Source: Candidatus Nomurabacteria bacterium RIFCSPLOWO2_01_FULL_39_18 (lineage in GTDB: Bacteria > Patescibacteriota > Minisyncoccia > Phycocordibacterales > UBA9973). From it: DNA of 47,085 nt. Below are positions 35,676 to 41,588 of this stretch, in pieces. Below the pieces are notes generated by a model that worked only from the letters and a program-made list of their open reading frames with translations, was not told the origin of the DNA and searched no databases. The stretch spans positions 483-47,567 of the forward strand of contig MFUV01000013.1 of NCBI GenBank assembly GCA_001787005.1, in the 5' to 3' direction. The position numbers and the translations under genes are program-made. Each line of letters opens with the position of its first letter. Positions within the stretch are counted from its first letter, which is position 1.

Positions 35676-36740
35676 ATGTTAAAGAAAAAAGAGAAGAAAG
35701 AAGATAAAACTGTGGGAATGGCAGTGCTCGAAGATACTTTGAAATCCATACAGACAAAATTCGGAGAAGGATCAATCATGAAATTCGGTGACTCTCCTAA
35801 AGTAGATGTCAATGTCATACCGACCGGCTCCATCGGACTAGATATGGCACTCGGAGTAGGTGGAATACCACGCGGTAGAATTATTGAAATATTTGGGCCT
35901 GAATCCTCCGGCAAGACTACGCTTTCGCTCCATATTGTGGGAGAAGCACAGAAACTCGGTGGAGTCTGCGCATATATAGATGCTGAACACGCAATGGACC
36001 CAGAATACACCAAGAAACTTGGAGTCAATATAAATAATTTACTTATTTCTCAACCGGACAACGGTGAACAAGCCCTTGAGATCGTGGAATCCTTAGTCCG
36101 CACTGGAAAGATTGACGTAATCGTCATTGATTCAGTTGCCGCATTAACTCCAAAGGATGAAATCGAGGGCGATATGGGGGCGTATCATGTGGGCAAGCAG
36201 GCCAGGCTGATGAGCCAAGCGCTCCGCAAGTTAACCGCGATAGTGGCGAGATCTAAAACTGTTGTTATCTTTATAAATCAGATTCGCATGCAAATCGGAG
36301 TAATGTTCGGCAACCCAGAGACTACTCCAGGCGGGAAAGCGCTGAAGTTTTATACCTCTGTACGATTGGACATCCGCAAAATTGCTCAAATTAAAAAGGG
36401 CGAAGAGGTGGTTGGTTCTCGCACCCGTGTAAAGATAGTAAAAAATAAAGTTGCCGCGCCGTTCAAGCAGACAGAGTTTGATATCATTTACAATGAGGGG
36501 ATTTCCAAAGAGGGGGAAATCATGGCACTCGGTGAGAAATTCAAAATTATTGAGAAAAGCGGAAATTCTTATTTTTTTGTACCCCCACCCGACCTCCCCC
36601 TTCTCAAGGGTGAGGAGAAGGTGGAAAAAACAAAATTGGGCGTGGGTTATGATTCTACTCGCACCTTCTTAAAAGAAAATAAGAAAATCTCGGATCAAAT
36701 ACTGAAAGAAATACGCAAAAAGTTTGCAGAGGAGGCGTAA
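35676..36740 (+). CDS. recA: recombinase RecA with an in-frame palindrome insertion
   Basis: This 354-residue recombinase forms filaments on single-stranded DNA and drives homologous recombination. The Walker A motif GPESSGKT is at 74-81; [33 protein letters not shown] and [22 protein letters not shown] are all intact. Between [11 protein letters not shown] and the C-terminal FLKENKK, residues about 302-315 read [14 protein letters not shown]. They are encoded by a copy of the GC-rich palindromic repeat also seen at 40162 and 41546. The usual bacterial sequence has only a short loop at this place. The core is untouched, so activity is probably kept. Confidence 0.95.
   Translation: MLKKKEKKEDKTVGMAVLEDTLKSIQTKFGEGSIMKFGDSPKVDVNVIPTGSIGLDMALGVGGIPRGRIIEIFGPESSGKTTLSLHIVGEAQKLGGVCAYIDAEHAMDPEYTKKLGVNINNLLISQPDNGEQALEIVESLVRTGKIDVIVIDSVAALTPKDEIEGDMGAYHVGKQARLMSQALRKLTAIVARSKTVVIFINQIRMQIGVMFGNPETTPGGKALKFYTSVRLDIRKIAQIKKGEEVVGSRTRVKIVKNKVAAPFKQTEFDIIYNEGISKEGEIMALGEKFKIIEKSGNSYFFVPPPDLPLLKGEEKVEKTKLGVGYDSTRTFLKENKKISDQILKEIRKKFAEEA
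36580..36620 (+). repeat. palindromic repeat copy inside recA
   Basis: The head TACCCCCACCCGACC is followed by a CCCCCTTCTCAAGGG hairpin and GAGGAGAAG. It matches the repeat that ends the 40162-40600 unit in 10 of the first 10 positions and most of the rest. It is read in frame as part of RecA. Confidence 0.85.
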
Positions 36741-36756
36741 AGGTGAAATCTGTAAT

Positions 36757-37236
36757 CCACCTCACCCCTGCCCCTCTCCAGAGTACCAGAGAGGGGAAAA
36801 TCAAATACTAGAAAGTCCTTTTATTGTTCCTTTGATTTCATCTAAAACTTCATGTAAATCTTTTTCTACTTCAGAATTCCAAAACCTGATAACATTTATA
36901 TATTTAGATTTTAAATATTCTGTTCTCGCCTTATCATATTCTTTATTTTCTTTTTTATTATGTATAGATCCGTCCAATTCTATCGCGAGTTTTATGGAAG
37001 GAGCATAAAAATCCACAATAAACATATCTATTGGATGTTGCCTTCTCCACTTCACGCCAAGATTATTATTTCTAAGTTTCTTCCAAAGTATTTGCTCTGT
37101 TTTCGTAGTTTCCTTTCGCAAATATCTTGCTTTGATTATTGTTTTTAATTTAGCCACTTATTAATAATATATCATTTTTAGTATTTCGCATTTTCCCCTC
37201 GCCATTAATATGGAGAGGGGTTGGGGGTGAGGTTGA
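36757..37236 (-). mobile_element. inverted-repeat unit carrying a DUF559 nuclease gene (unit 1)
   Basis: A unit of about 480 bp. The left repeat (36757-36800) reads CCACCTCACCCCTG, then a CCCCTCTC/GAGAGGGG hairpin, then GAGGGGAAAAT. The right repeat (37191-37236) is its inverted copy: CAACCTCACCCCCA, CCCCTCTCC, a different loop, GAGGGGAAAAT. The DUF559 gene fills the space, and its stop codon abuts the inner edge of the left repeat. The loops differ while the stems and heads are kept. No target-site duplication is obvious. Mobility is inferred from structure. Confidence 0.7.
36801..37157 (-). CDS. DUF559 endonuclease (Vsr-like PD-(D/E)XK fold)
   Basis: This 118-residue protein shows the DUF559 pattern: an N-terminal helix KTEQILWKKLRNNNLG, then RQHPIDMFIVDFYAP, then LAIELDGSIH, and later YLKSKYINVIRFWNSEV. 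The putative catalytic residues are Asp49, Glu60 and Asp62, as in Vsr-type nucleases. The start is a GTG at 37157. The gene fills an inverted-repeat unit of about 480 bp, and its partner at 40159 is similar only in the core, so the two units are not recent duplicates. The role is unknown; nicking or cutting of the flanking hairpins is the working idea. Confidence 0.85.
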   Translation of the reverse strand: MAKLKTIIKARYLRKETTKTEQILWKKLRNNNLGVKWRRQHPIDMFIVDFYAPSIKLAIELDGSIHNKKENKEYDKARTEYLKSKYINVIRFWNSEVEKDLHEVLDEIKGTIKGLSSI

Positions 37237-37260
37237 TTTTATTAGATTTTCTGCTAGTAT
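37233..37260 (+). promoter_or_regulatory. leaderless efp promoter at the edge of a repeat
   Basis: TTGATT (37233-37238) and TAGTAT (37255-37260, preceded by TGC) are 16 nt apart. The -10 box ends 7 nt before the ATG. The -35 box starts in the outer edge of the right-hand repeat. Confidence 0.6.
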
Positions 37261-37267
37261 AACAGCC

Positions 37268-37849
37268 ATGTCTCAACTGCAATACAACGAAATCCGCGAG
37301 AAGAAAATAATAATCCACGACGACGAGCCGTGCGAGGTGGTGGAAAGCCACGTCGCCCGCACCCAGCAGAGAAAACCGCAAAATCAGGTCAAGCTGAAGA
37401 GCCTGATCTCCGGCAAGACTATTTCAGCAACCTTCCATGTGTCAGAATCTGCCGATGAGGCGGACATTAATAAGAAAGAAGTAACTTTTCTGTATTCTAA
37501 TAGAGGAGAATATTGGTTCTGTGACCCAAACGACAAAAGCAACAGATTTAAATTGGACGTTGTTCTCATCGGTGAAGCTGCAAAATTTCTAAAACAAAAC
37601 AGCAACGTCACTGCCCTGGTCTGGTCCAATGACAACGAAGAAGAAAAAATCATTAAAATAACTCTGCCGATAAAAATGAATTTCAGAGTAAAAGAAGCTC
37701 CGCCGGCAGTTCGGGGAGACACTTCTAAGGGAGGAAACAAGGTTATAACTCTCGAAAATGGTACAACCCTAAACGCTCCGATGTTTATAAACGAAGGAGA
37801 CACCGTCAGCATCAATACTGAAAATGGAGAGTATGTGGAACGAGTCTAG
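37268..37849 (+). CDS. efp: translation elongation factor P
   Basis: This 193-residue factor relieves ribosome stalling at proline runs. Three beta-barrel domains are present: the KOW-like N-terminal part (KIIIHDDEPCEVVESHVAR, VKLKSLISGKTISATF), a central OB domain, and a C-terminal OB domain with LPIKMNFRVKEAPPAVRGDTS and TLENGTTLNAPMFINEGD. The loop that normally carries the modified tip residue reads ARTQQRKPQ here. The classic PGKG form is absent, so any tip modification must differ or be missing. It has its own leaderless promoter and ends directly at the branched palindrome 37850-37961. Confidence 0.92.
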   Translation: MSQLQYNEIREKKIIIHDDEPCEVVESHVARTQQRKPQNQVKLKSLISGKTISATFHVSESADEADINKKEVTFLYSNRGEYWFCDPNDKSNRFKLDVVLIGEAAKFLKQNSNVTALVWSNDNEEEKIIKITLPIKMNFRVKEAPPAVRGDTSKGGNKVITLENGTTLNAPMFINEGDTVSINTENGEYVERV

Positions 37850-37961
37850 ATTCCAGAAAACGTAACTTTTCGAAGGGGTTTCGAGGCTGACGAGCCGAGA
37901 ACTTCAGGATTTTTTAAGCTTCAAAAATCCGTACCGAAGAAAAGTTTATGTTTTCTGGAAT
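37850..37961. repeat. 112-bp branched palindrome between convergent efp and rpsR
   Basis: The outer stem pairs ATTCCAGAAAAC (37850-37861) with GTTTTCTGGAAT (37950-37961) and AACTTTTC (37864-37871) with GAAAAGTT (37939-37946). Inside are two hairpins: GAAG...GGCT/AGCC...CTTC and GGATTTTT/AAAAATCC. It starts on the base after the efp stop and ends 4 nt before the rpsR stop. It may serve both genes as a 3' end. Confidence 0.8.
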
Positions 37962-37965
37962 TTCT

Positions 37966-38166
37966 CTATTTCACTAAAAAAGGTAGCAAGCCCAGGAAGC
38001 GGGCGTGTTTGATGGCGGAAGTCAGCCCGCGCTGATTTTTAGCTGTTACGCCAGTGCGCTTGTGACTCATGATTTTGCCATTAGGGTTTAGAAATTTCTT
38101 TAGAATTTCAATATCCTTGTAGTCTATGTACTTTATATTATTTGCTGAAAAATAATCTTGCTTCAT
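37966..38166 (-). CDS. rpsR: ribosomal protein bS18
   Basis: This 66-residue small-subunit protein pairs with bS6 on the 30S platform. Conserved parts are IDYKDIEILKKFLNPNGKI, the RNA-binding RTGVTAKNQRGLTSAIKHAR and FLGLLPF, given here as motifs. It is the last gene of the rpsF-ssb-rpsR cluster, 9 nt after ssb, an arrangement conserved across bacteria. Confidence 0.96.
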   Translation of the reverse strand: MKQDYFSANNIKYIDYKDIEILKKFLNPNGKIMSHKRTGVTAKNQRGLTSAIKHARFLGLLPFLVK

Positions 38167-38175
38167 GTTTTTTTG

Positions 38176-38634
38176 TTAAAACGGTATATCTTCGGGATTA
38201 ATATCTTCTTCTGGATATTCAATGCTATCAATTTCTTCAGAAGCCTTGGATGATGGAGCTCCCCCACCGTTTGCGCCTCCAGAACCCCCAGAACTCATAC
38301 CTGTTCCTTTCGGACCAAACTGCGTGCGATCTGCAACGATCTCTGTGCGATATTTCTTCTCTCCGCTCGTCTTGTCATCCCAGCTTCTAGTTTGTATTCT
38401 GCCCTCTACTAATATTGAACTGCCTTTCTTCATATACTGCGCGACGGTCTCTGCTTGGCGTCCGAAAACTACAATATTGTGATAGTCAGCAGATTCTTGG
38501 CGCACGCCACTTTTATCCTTCCAGACACGGTTGGTAGCAATAGAAAACGAACAGACCTTTATCCCGGAAGGAAGAGATTTCAGTTCTGGATCTCGAGTCA
38601 AATTTCCTATTAAAATTGCTTTATTTAAATACAT
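38176..38634 (-). CDS. ssb: single-stranded DNA-binding protein
   Basis: This 152-residue SSB has a full OB fold (MYLNKAILIGNLTRDPELK, CSFSIATNR, ADYHNIVVFGRQAETVAQY, GSSILVEGRIQTRSW). A Gly/Ser-rich linker follows, and the acidic tip ends in PEDIPF, the contact site for partner proteins. It should form tetramers on single-stranded DNA in replication and repair. It lies between rpsF and rpsR in the usual operon. Confidence 0.96.
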   Translation of the reverse strand: MYLNKAILIGNLTRDPELKSLPSGIKVCSFSIATNRVWKDKSGVRQESADYHNIVVFGRQAETVAQYMKKGSSILVEGRIQTRSWDDKTSGEKKYRTEIVADRTQFGPKGTGMSSGGSGGANGGGAPSSKASEEIDSIEYPEEDINPEDIPF

Positions 38635-38681
38635 TTTGATTTTACTTTATAACTTTATAAACCTTTGACTTTATAACTACT

Positions 38682-39185
38682 TTAGACTGCCACCAATGCA
38701 TCTATTTCTTTGTCTATTTCTTCTTTATTTATTGGAACGGCCGTCTCGCTATCTATACTTCTCCTCGTAGGCAATCTTTTGTATGAATCCCCGCGCACGA
38801 ATCTTTTTGCCGCAATGGTGTTCTCTTTTACGGTTTTTAAGATTAAAAATCTGATGAAATTAGAGTCGAGATCGAGGTGTTTTTTTAATTCTAAAATTTT
38901 ATCAGAGTCCATCACAAATTTACTCCAGCCGAAATAAGCAGTATTAAATTTATTGCGAACATTTGCTACAACTTTTGACATAGAATAAGCGAGAGGAATC
39001 ATCTTTGGGATTTCATCAGAAATAAGCTCGCCGCCAAAGGAAGAGACGAGGTCTTTCAGATTGCCATAACTGACTGGTATATTTTCTTCGGCAATTGTGG
39101 GCGCCAAAAGATAGCCAAGTTCATAGACCTTGAAATCTGCGCCTTCTGATATTTCATTTTTATCTTTAACTTCTCCGTCTTGCAT
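38682..39185 (-). CDS. rpsF: ribosomal protein bS6
   Basis: This 167-residue protein has the bS6 ferredoxin-like core (VYELGYLLAPTIAEENI, LKDLVSSFGGELI, NTAYFGWSKFVMD, DSNFIRFLILKTV). It is longer than the E. coli protein, with an acidic N-terminal tail and a C-terminal extension of about 45 residues rich in Arg, then Glu. Its position ahead of ssb and rpsR confirms the identity. The promoter TTTACT-17-TAGTAT ends 7 nt before the ATG, a leaderless arrangement for an abundant ribosomal protein. Confidence 0.9.
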   Translation of the reverse strand: MQDGEVKDKNEISEGADFKVYELGYLLAPTIAEENIPVSYGNLKDLVSSFGGELISDEIPKMIPLAYSMSKVVANVRNKFNTAYFGWSKFVMDSDKILELKKHLDLDSNFIRFLILKTVKENTIAAKRFVRGDSYKRLPTRRSIDSETAVPINKEEIDKEIDALVAV

Positions 39186-39192
39186 GGATTTG

Positions 39193-39221
39193 ATACTAAC
39201 AAAAAAACCCTAGAAAGTAAA
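39193..39221 (-). promoter_or_regulatory. leaderless promoter of the rpsF-ssb-rpsR operon
   Basis: TTTACT (39216-39221) and TAGTAT (39193-39198) are 17 nt apart; the -10 ends 7 nt before the rpsF start codon. Confidence 0.6.
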
Positions 39222-39230
39222 GTTAATATT

Positions 39231-39312
39231 ATTCCCCTCTTGAGGGGTGGCTAAAAGCCGGGGTGGATGCATTCCACCTCCCCCTGAAGGGGTACTCCTC
39301 AAGAGGAGAATT
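39231..39312. repeat. 82-bp composite palindrome (repeat type C)
   Basis: Outer arms ATTCCCCTCTTGAGGGGT and AATTCTCCTCTTGAGGAGT face each other (about 18 of 20 match). Each arm is itself palindromic. The centre holds GGTGGATGCATTCCACC. It lies between the rpsF promoter and tatD, and the tatD stop codon is formed at its right edge. The build, two inverted hairpins back to back, resembles a REPIN. Confidence 0.8.
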
Positions 39313-40150
39313 AAATCCCAAATATCCGTTTTGCATTCGCTATAATAGCCTCTCTGACTTCGTCCTCCGACAAGTTCTTGATCTCGGCAATTTTTTTGAC
39401 AATTTCCTTTACATAGGCAGGTTCATTTCTTTTACCTCTATGCGGCACAGGTGTCACGTATGGACAGTCTGTCTCGGACATAATCATATTGGGCGGAGTA
39501 TTTTTTATAACTTCGTCATAGTTATGAGTAAACGTAATGACTCCGGTGAAAGAAAGCGTGAAGCCAAAATCTAAAAATGCTTTCGCGTCTTCTGGACTGC
39601 CAGCGAAGAAATGTACGTCGCCTCTGACCTTGGAGTGTTGTTTTAAGATTTCTAAGCTATCTTTGTATGCACTTTTAGTTTTATCAGCGAGGTTATTGCG
39701 AATATGAAGCATTAGGGGAAGATCAAATTCATTCGCAAGTTCTATCTGCTCTATAAATGCTTCTTTCTGTTTTTCAATTGATTCCTCGTCCATTCGATAA
39801 TAATCGAGCCCGCATTCTCCTATCCCCACCACCTTCGGATCTTTTAAAAGTTCGCGATAGAATTCTTTGTCAAAAATCTCGCCGCGTGAGGCAAATTCCT
39901 GGCCACCTTTTCCCAATTCCTGAAGGTCATGATACGAAGCGCCAGTGTGGATGGGGTGAAGTCCGACGATCGCATAAACACCCTCTTTATATTGATTTGC
40001 CATCTCCACTGCCTTCTTTGAAGTATCCATTTGCGTACCGACGTTTATCATCCAGGTGTCATTCTCTAGCGCACGGGCAATCACCTCATCTTTGTCTTCG
40101 TCAAAAGCTTTAAAATTAACGTGGCTGTGTATGTCGATATATTTGGGCAT
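39311..40150 (-). CDS. TatD-family metal-dependent hydrolase/DNase
   Basis: This 279-residue TIM-barrel enzyme shows the metal-binding residues of TatD: DIHSHVNFKAF at the N-terminus, VVGIGECGLDYYR, LPLMLHIRNN, VHFFAGSPEDA and SETDCPYVTPVPHRG. The family has magnesium-dependent 3'-5' DNase activity. Its -10 box TATAAT (40158-40163) is 7 nt before the ATG and is formed across the boundary with the adjacent palindromic repeat. The stop codon uses the edge of the type C palindrome, so both gene ends touch repeats. Confidence 0.92.
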   Translation of the reverse strand: MPKYIDIHSHVNFKAFDEDKDEVIARALENDTWMINVGTQMDTSKKAVEMANQYKEGVYAIVGLHPIHTGASYHDLQELGKGGQEFASRGEIFDKEFYRELLKDPKVVGIGECGLDYYRMDEESIEKQKEAFIEQIELANEFDLPLMLHIRNNLADKTKSAYKDSLEILKQHSKVRGDVHFFAGSPEDAKAFLDFGFTLSFTGVITFTHNYDEVIKNTPPNMIMSETDCPYVTPVPHRGKRNEPAYVKEIVKKIAEIKNLSEDEVREAIIANAKRIFGI

Positions 40151-40157
40151 GTTGTTT

Positions 40158-40163
40158 ATTATA
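40158..40163 (-). promoter_or_regulatory. tatD -10 box spanning a repeat boundary
   Basis: TATAAT takes its first two bases from the repeat end (GGGGGTA) and the rest from flanking DNA. It lies 7 nt before the tatD ATG. The region of a -35 is inside the repeat and has no match. Confidence 0.5.
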
Positions 40164-40545
40164 CCCCCACCTGACCTCCCCCTACATTAGGGCGAGGAAA
40201 AGTTTCTAACTCTTTTGTAATTCTTTTTAACACTTTATCCATATTAGCACTAACTTCCCTATTCCAAAAACGAAAAACTTTTATATCATTAAATGAAAGA
40301 TAATCATCTCGTTTTTTGTCATAATCTTTATTTTCTAAATGTTGAAAACCGTCCAGTTCAATAGCAATTCTTTTTTCTACACAATAAAAATCTAGAATAA
40401 AAGGACCCACAGAATATTGACGAGTAAACTTAAATCCCAATTTTTTTCTTCTCAAACTAGCCCAAAGAAGTTTTTCTTCGTTCGTTTCACCGTGACGCAA
40501 TTCTTTGCGTCTAGATTTTAATTTGGGATCGTTGTATATAAACAT
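40159..40545 (-). CDS. DUF559 endonuclease (Vsr-like PD-(D/E)XK fold)
   Basis: This 128-residue protein is related to the 36801-37157 product. Conserved elements are TNEEKLLWASLRRKKLG, RQYSVGPFILDFYC, IAIELDGFQH and FNDIKVFRFWNREV. The putative catalytic residues are Asp52, Glu63 and Asp65. The C-terminal 12 residues, PRPNVGGGQVGV, come from translation of the flanking repeat. It is fully enclosed by near-perfect inverted repeats. A role in moving or copying the repeats is inferred from the arrangement alone. Confidence 0.87.
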   Translation of the reverse strand: MFIYNDPKLKSRRKELRHGETNEEKLLWASLRRKKLGFKFTRQYSVGPFILDFYCVEKRIAIELDGFQHLENKDYDKKRDDYLSFNDIKVFRFWNREVSANMDKVLKRITKELETFPRPNVGGGQVGV

Positions 40546-40600
40546 AAGATTTTTCTTTTCTTTGCCCTCACCCTATGTAGGGGGAGGTCAGGTGGGGGTA
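40162..40600 (-). mobile_element. inverted-repeat unit carrying a DUF559 nuclease gene (unit 2)
   Basis: A unit of 439 bp. The left repeat (40162-40203) and the inverted right repeat (40555-40600) share an identical outer 26 nt, which begins TACCCCCACCTGACC and continues into CCCCCTACAT. Beyond this, AGGG-GAGG completes a hairpin in each. The nuclease gene runs into the left repeat, which codes for its last 12 residues. TA occurs at the outer end of every copy of this repeat type and may be a target or part of the element. Confidence 0.75.
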
Positions 40601-40605
40601 CTGAT

Positions 40606-41535
40606 CTAAATTGAATTAACTCTCAACATTCTTTTTGCTATCCTAATAAATTTATTTATTTTACTAGGATTTCGATCGATTGACCATCTTAATTTATCAA
40701 AAGATATTAGCAACATAAGTTTTATGAGTTCTGGTTTAAGTAACCCAAATTGTTTTTGTGACATACCGTATCCTTTTATAAATTGATTGAATTCAAGATT
40801 GCTTGGTCTATGGGTTTCTATTTTACATCTTAATATGTGAGTAAAATCATAATGGGGAATGATGTGAACTTCGGCTGAACCCCAATCAAGTAAATTCACT
40901 TTCCCTGATTTCTCAACAAGCGTATTCCAAACAGAAATATCTCCGTGATTTAGTCCAAAAGTGTATTTTTCTTTTTTTATATTATTAAATATTTCTTTGA
41001 CTTTTTTTGATTGTTTTTGGGTCAGAACTTTCAGTTTTATTAGCTTGTCATTATTTTTTAGGCTTTTTATATTATAATTCACATATTTTTGCCAAGAACC
41101 TGTAAAGACACCCCGCTTTAGGTTAGTCAGGTTTTCTCCAAAACCAGAAACTTTCACTGAATGTATTAGTTTTGTATATTTACCAAGTTTATAGTATAGA
41201 TTTAATTTACTTTTTAATTTCTTGCCATTTTTACCTGAAACAAAGGTTTCAATCATATATGCTCTGCCCTGTGATTTACTCACATCAAGCACGCTGGGTC
41301 CCGGGATACCCACTTCTCTTGATTTTTCGATGCACCATTTTTCTTTTAAATAATTTTGATATGCTTTATATTCTTTATGGGGTAGACTAAGTTTTATAAC
41401 AATTTCTTTTTCTTTAGAAATTGCTAGAAAATTTTTGTTGTTACTTCCTCTGCCAATATGTTTGATTAAAATATTTTTAGAATTAAAAAACTTTTTAGCA
41501 ATCTCTAAAGCGATTTGGGTGTCTGATGATTTCAT
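40606..41535 (-). CDS. aminoglycoside/choline kinase-like phosphotransferase
   Basis: This 309-residue kinase-fold protein has an N-lobe ending in EIVIKLSLPHKEY and the catalytic loop LNHGDISVWNTLVE (HGD and Asn). The metal-binding LLDWGSAEV follows. This is the APH/ChoK/LicA pattern; the substrate may be choline, a sugar or another alcohol, not necessarily an antibiotic. An upstream GTG at 41556 would lie inside the repeat, so I use the ATG at 41535. The gene lies between two copies of the palindromic repeat in direct orientation, which makes it a possible cargo gene. Confidence 0.8.
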   Translation of the reverse strand: MKSSDTQIALEIAKKFFNSKNILIKHIGRGSNNKNFLAISKEKEIVIKLSLPHKEYKAYQNYLKEKWCIEKSREVGIPGPSVLDVSKSQGRAYMIETFVSGKNGKKLKSKLNLYYKLGKYTKLIHSVKVSGFGENLTNLKRGVFTGSWQKYVNYNIKSLKNNDKLIKLKVLTQKQSKKVKEIFNNIKKEKYTFGLNHGDISVWNTLVEKSGKVNLLDWGSAEVHIIPHYDFTHILRCKIETHRPSNLEFNQFIKGYGMSQKQFGLLKPELIKLMLLISFDKLRWSIDRNPSKINKFIRIAKRMLRVNSI

Positions 41536-41545
41536 TTGATTGTAT

Positions 41546-41586
41546 TTTGCCTTCACCCTATGTAGGGGGAGGGTTGGGTGGGGGTA
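41546..41586 (-). repeat. solo palindromic repeat copy between metG and the kinase gene
   Basis: Read on the minus strand it starts TACCCCCACCCAACCC, continues CTCCCCCTACAT-AGGGTGAAGG, and matches the ends of the 40162-40600 unit. It begins 2 nt from the metG stop codon. It is in the same orientation as the right repeat of unit 2. Confidence 0.85.
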
Positions 41587-41588
41587 AT

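Noticed and set aside
36757-37236. Ordinary transcription terminators as an explanation of the repeats
   Set aside because: Heads and outer ends are conserved beyond the hairpin, copies occur inside translated genes, and pairs are inverted around one gene family.
40606-41556. GTG start at 41556 for the phosphotransferase
   Set aside because: It would place the start inside the palindromic repeat; the ATG at 41535 gives a normal N-lobe.
36757-41586. CRISPR array
   Set aside because: The repeats are palindromic, irregularly spaced, enclose genes or lie inside genes, and there are no cas genes.
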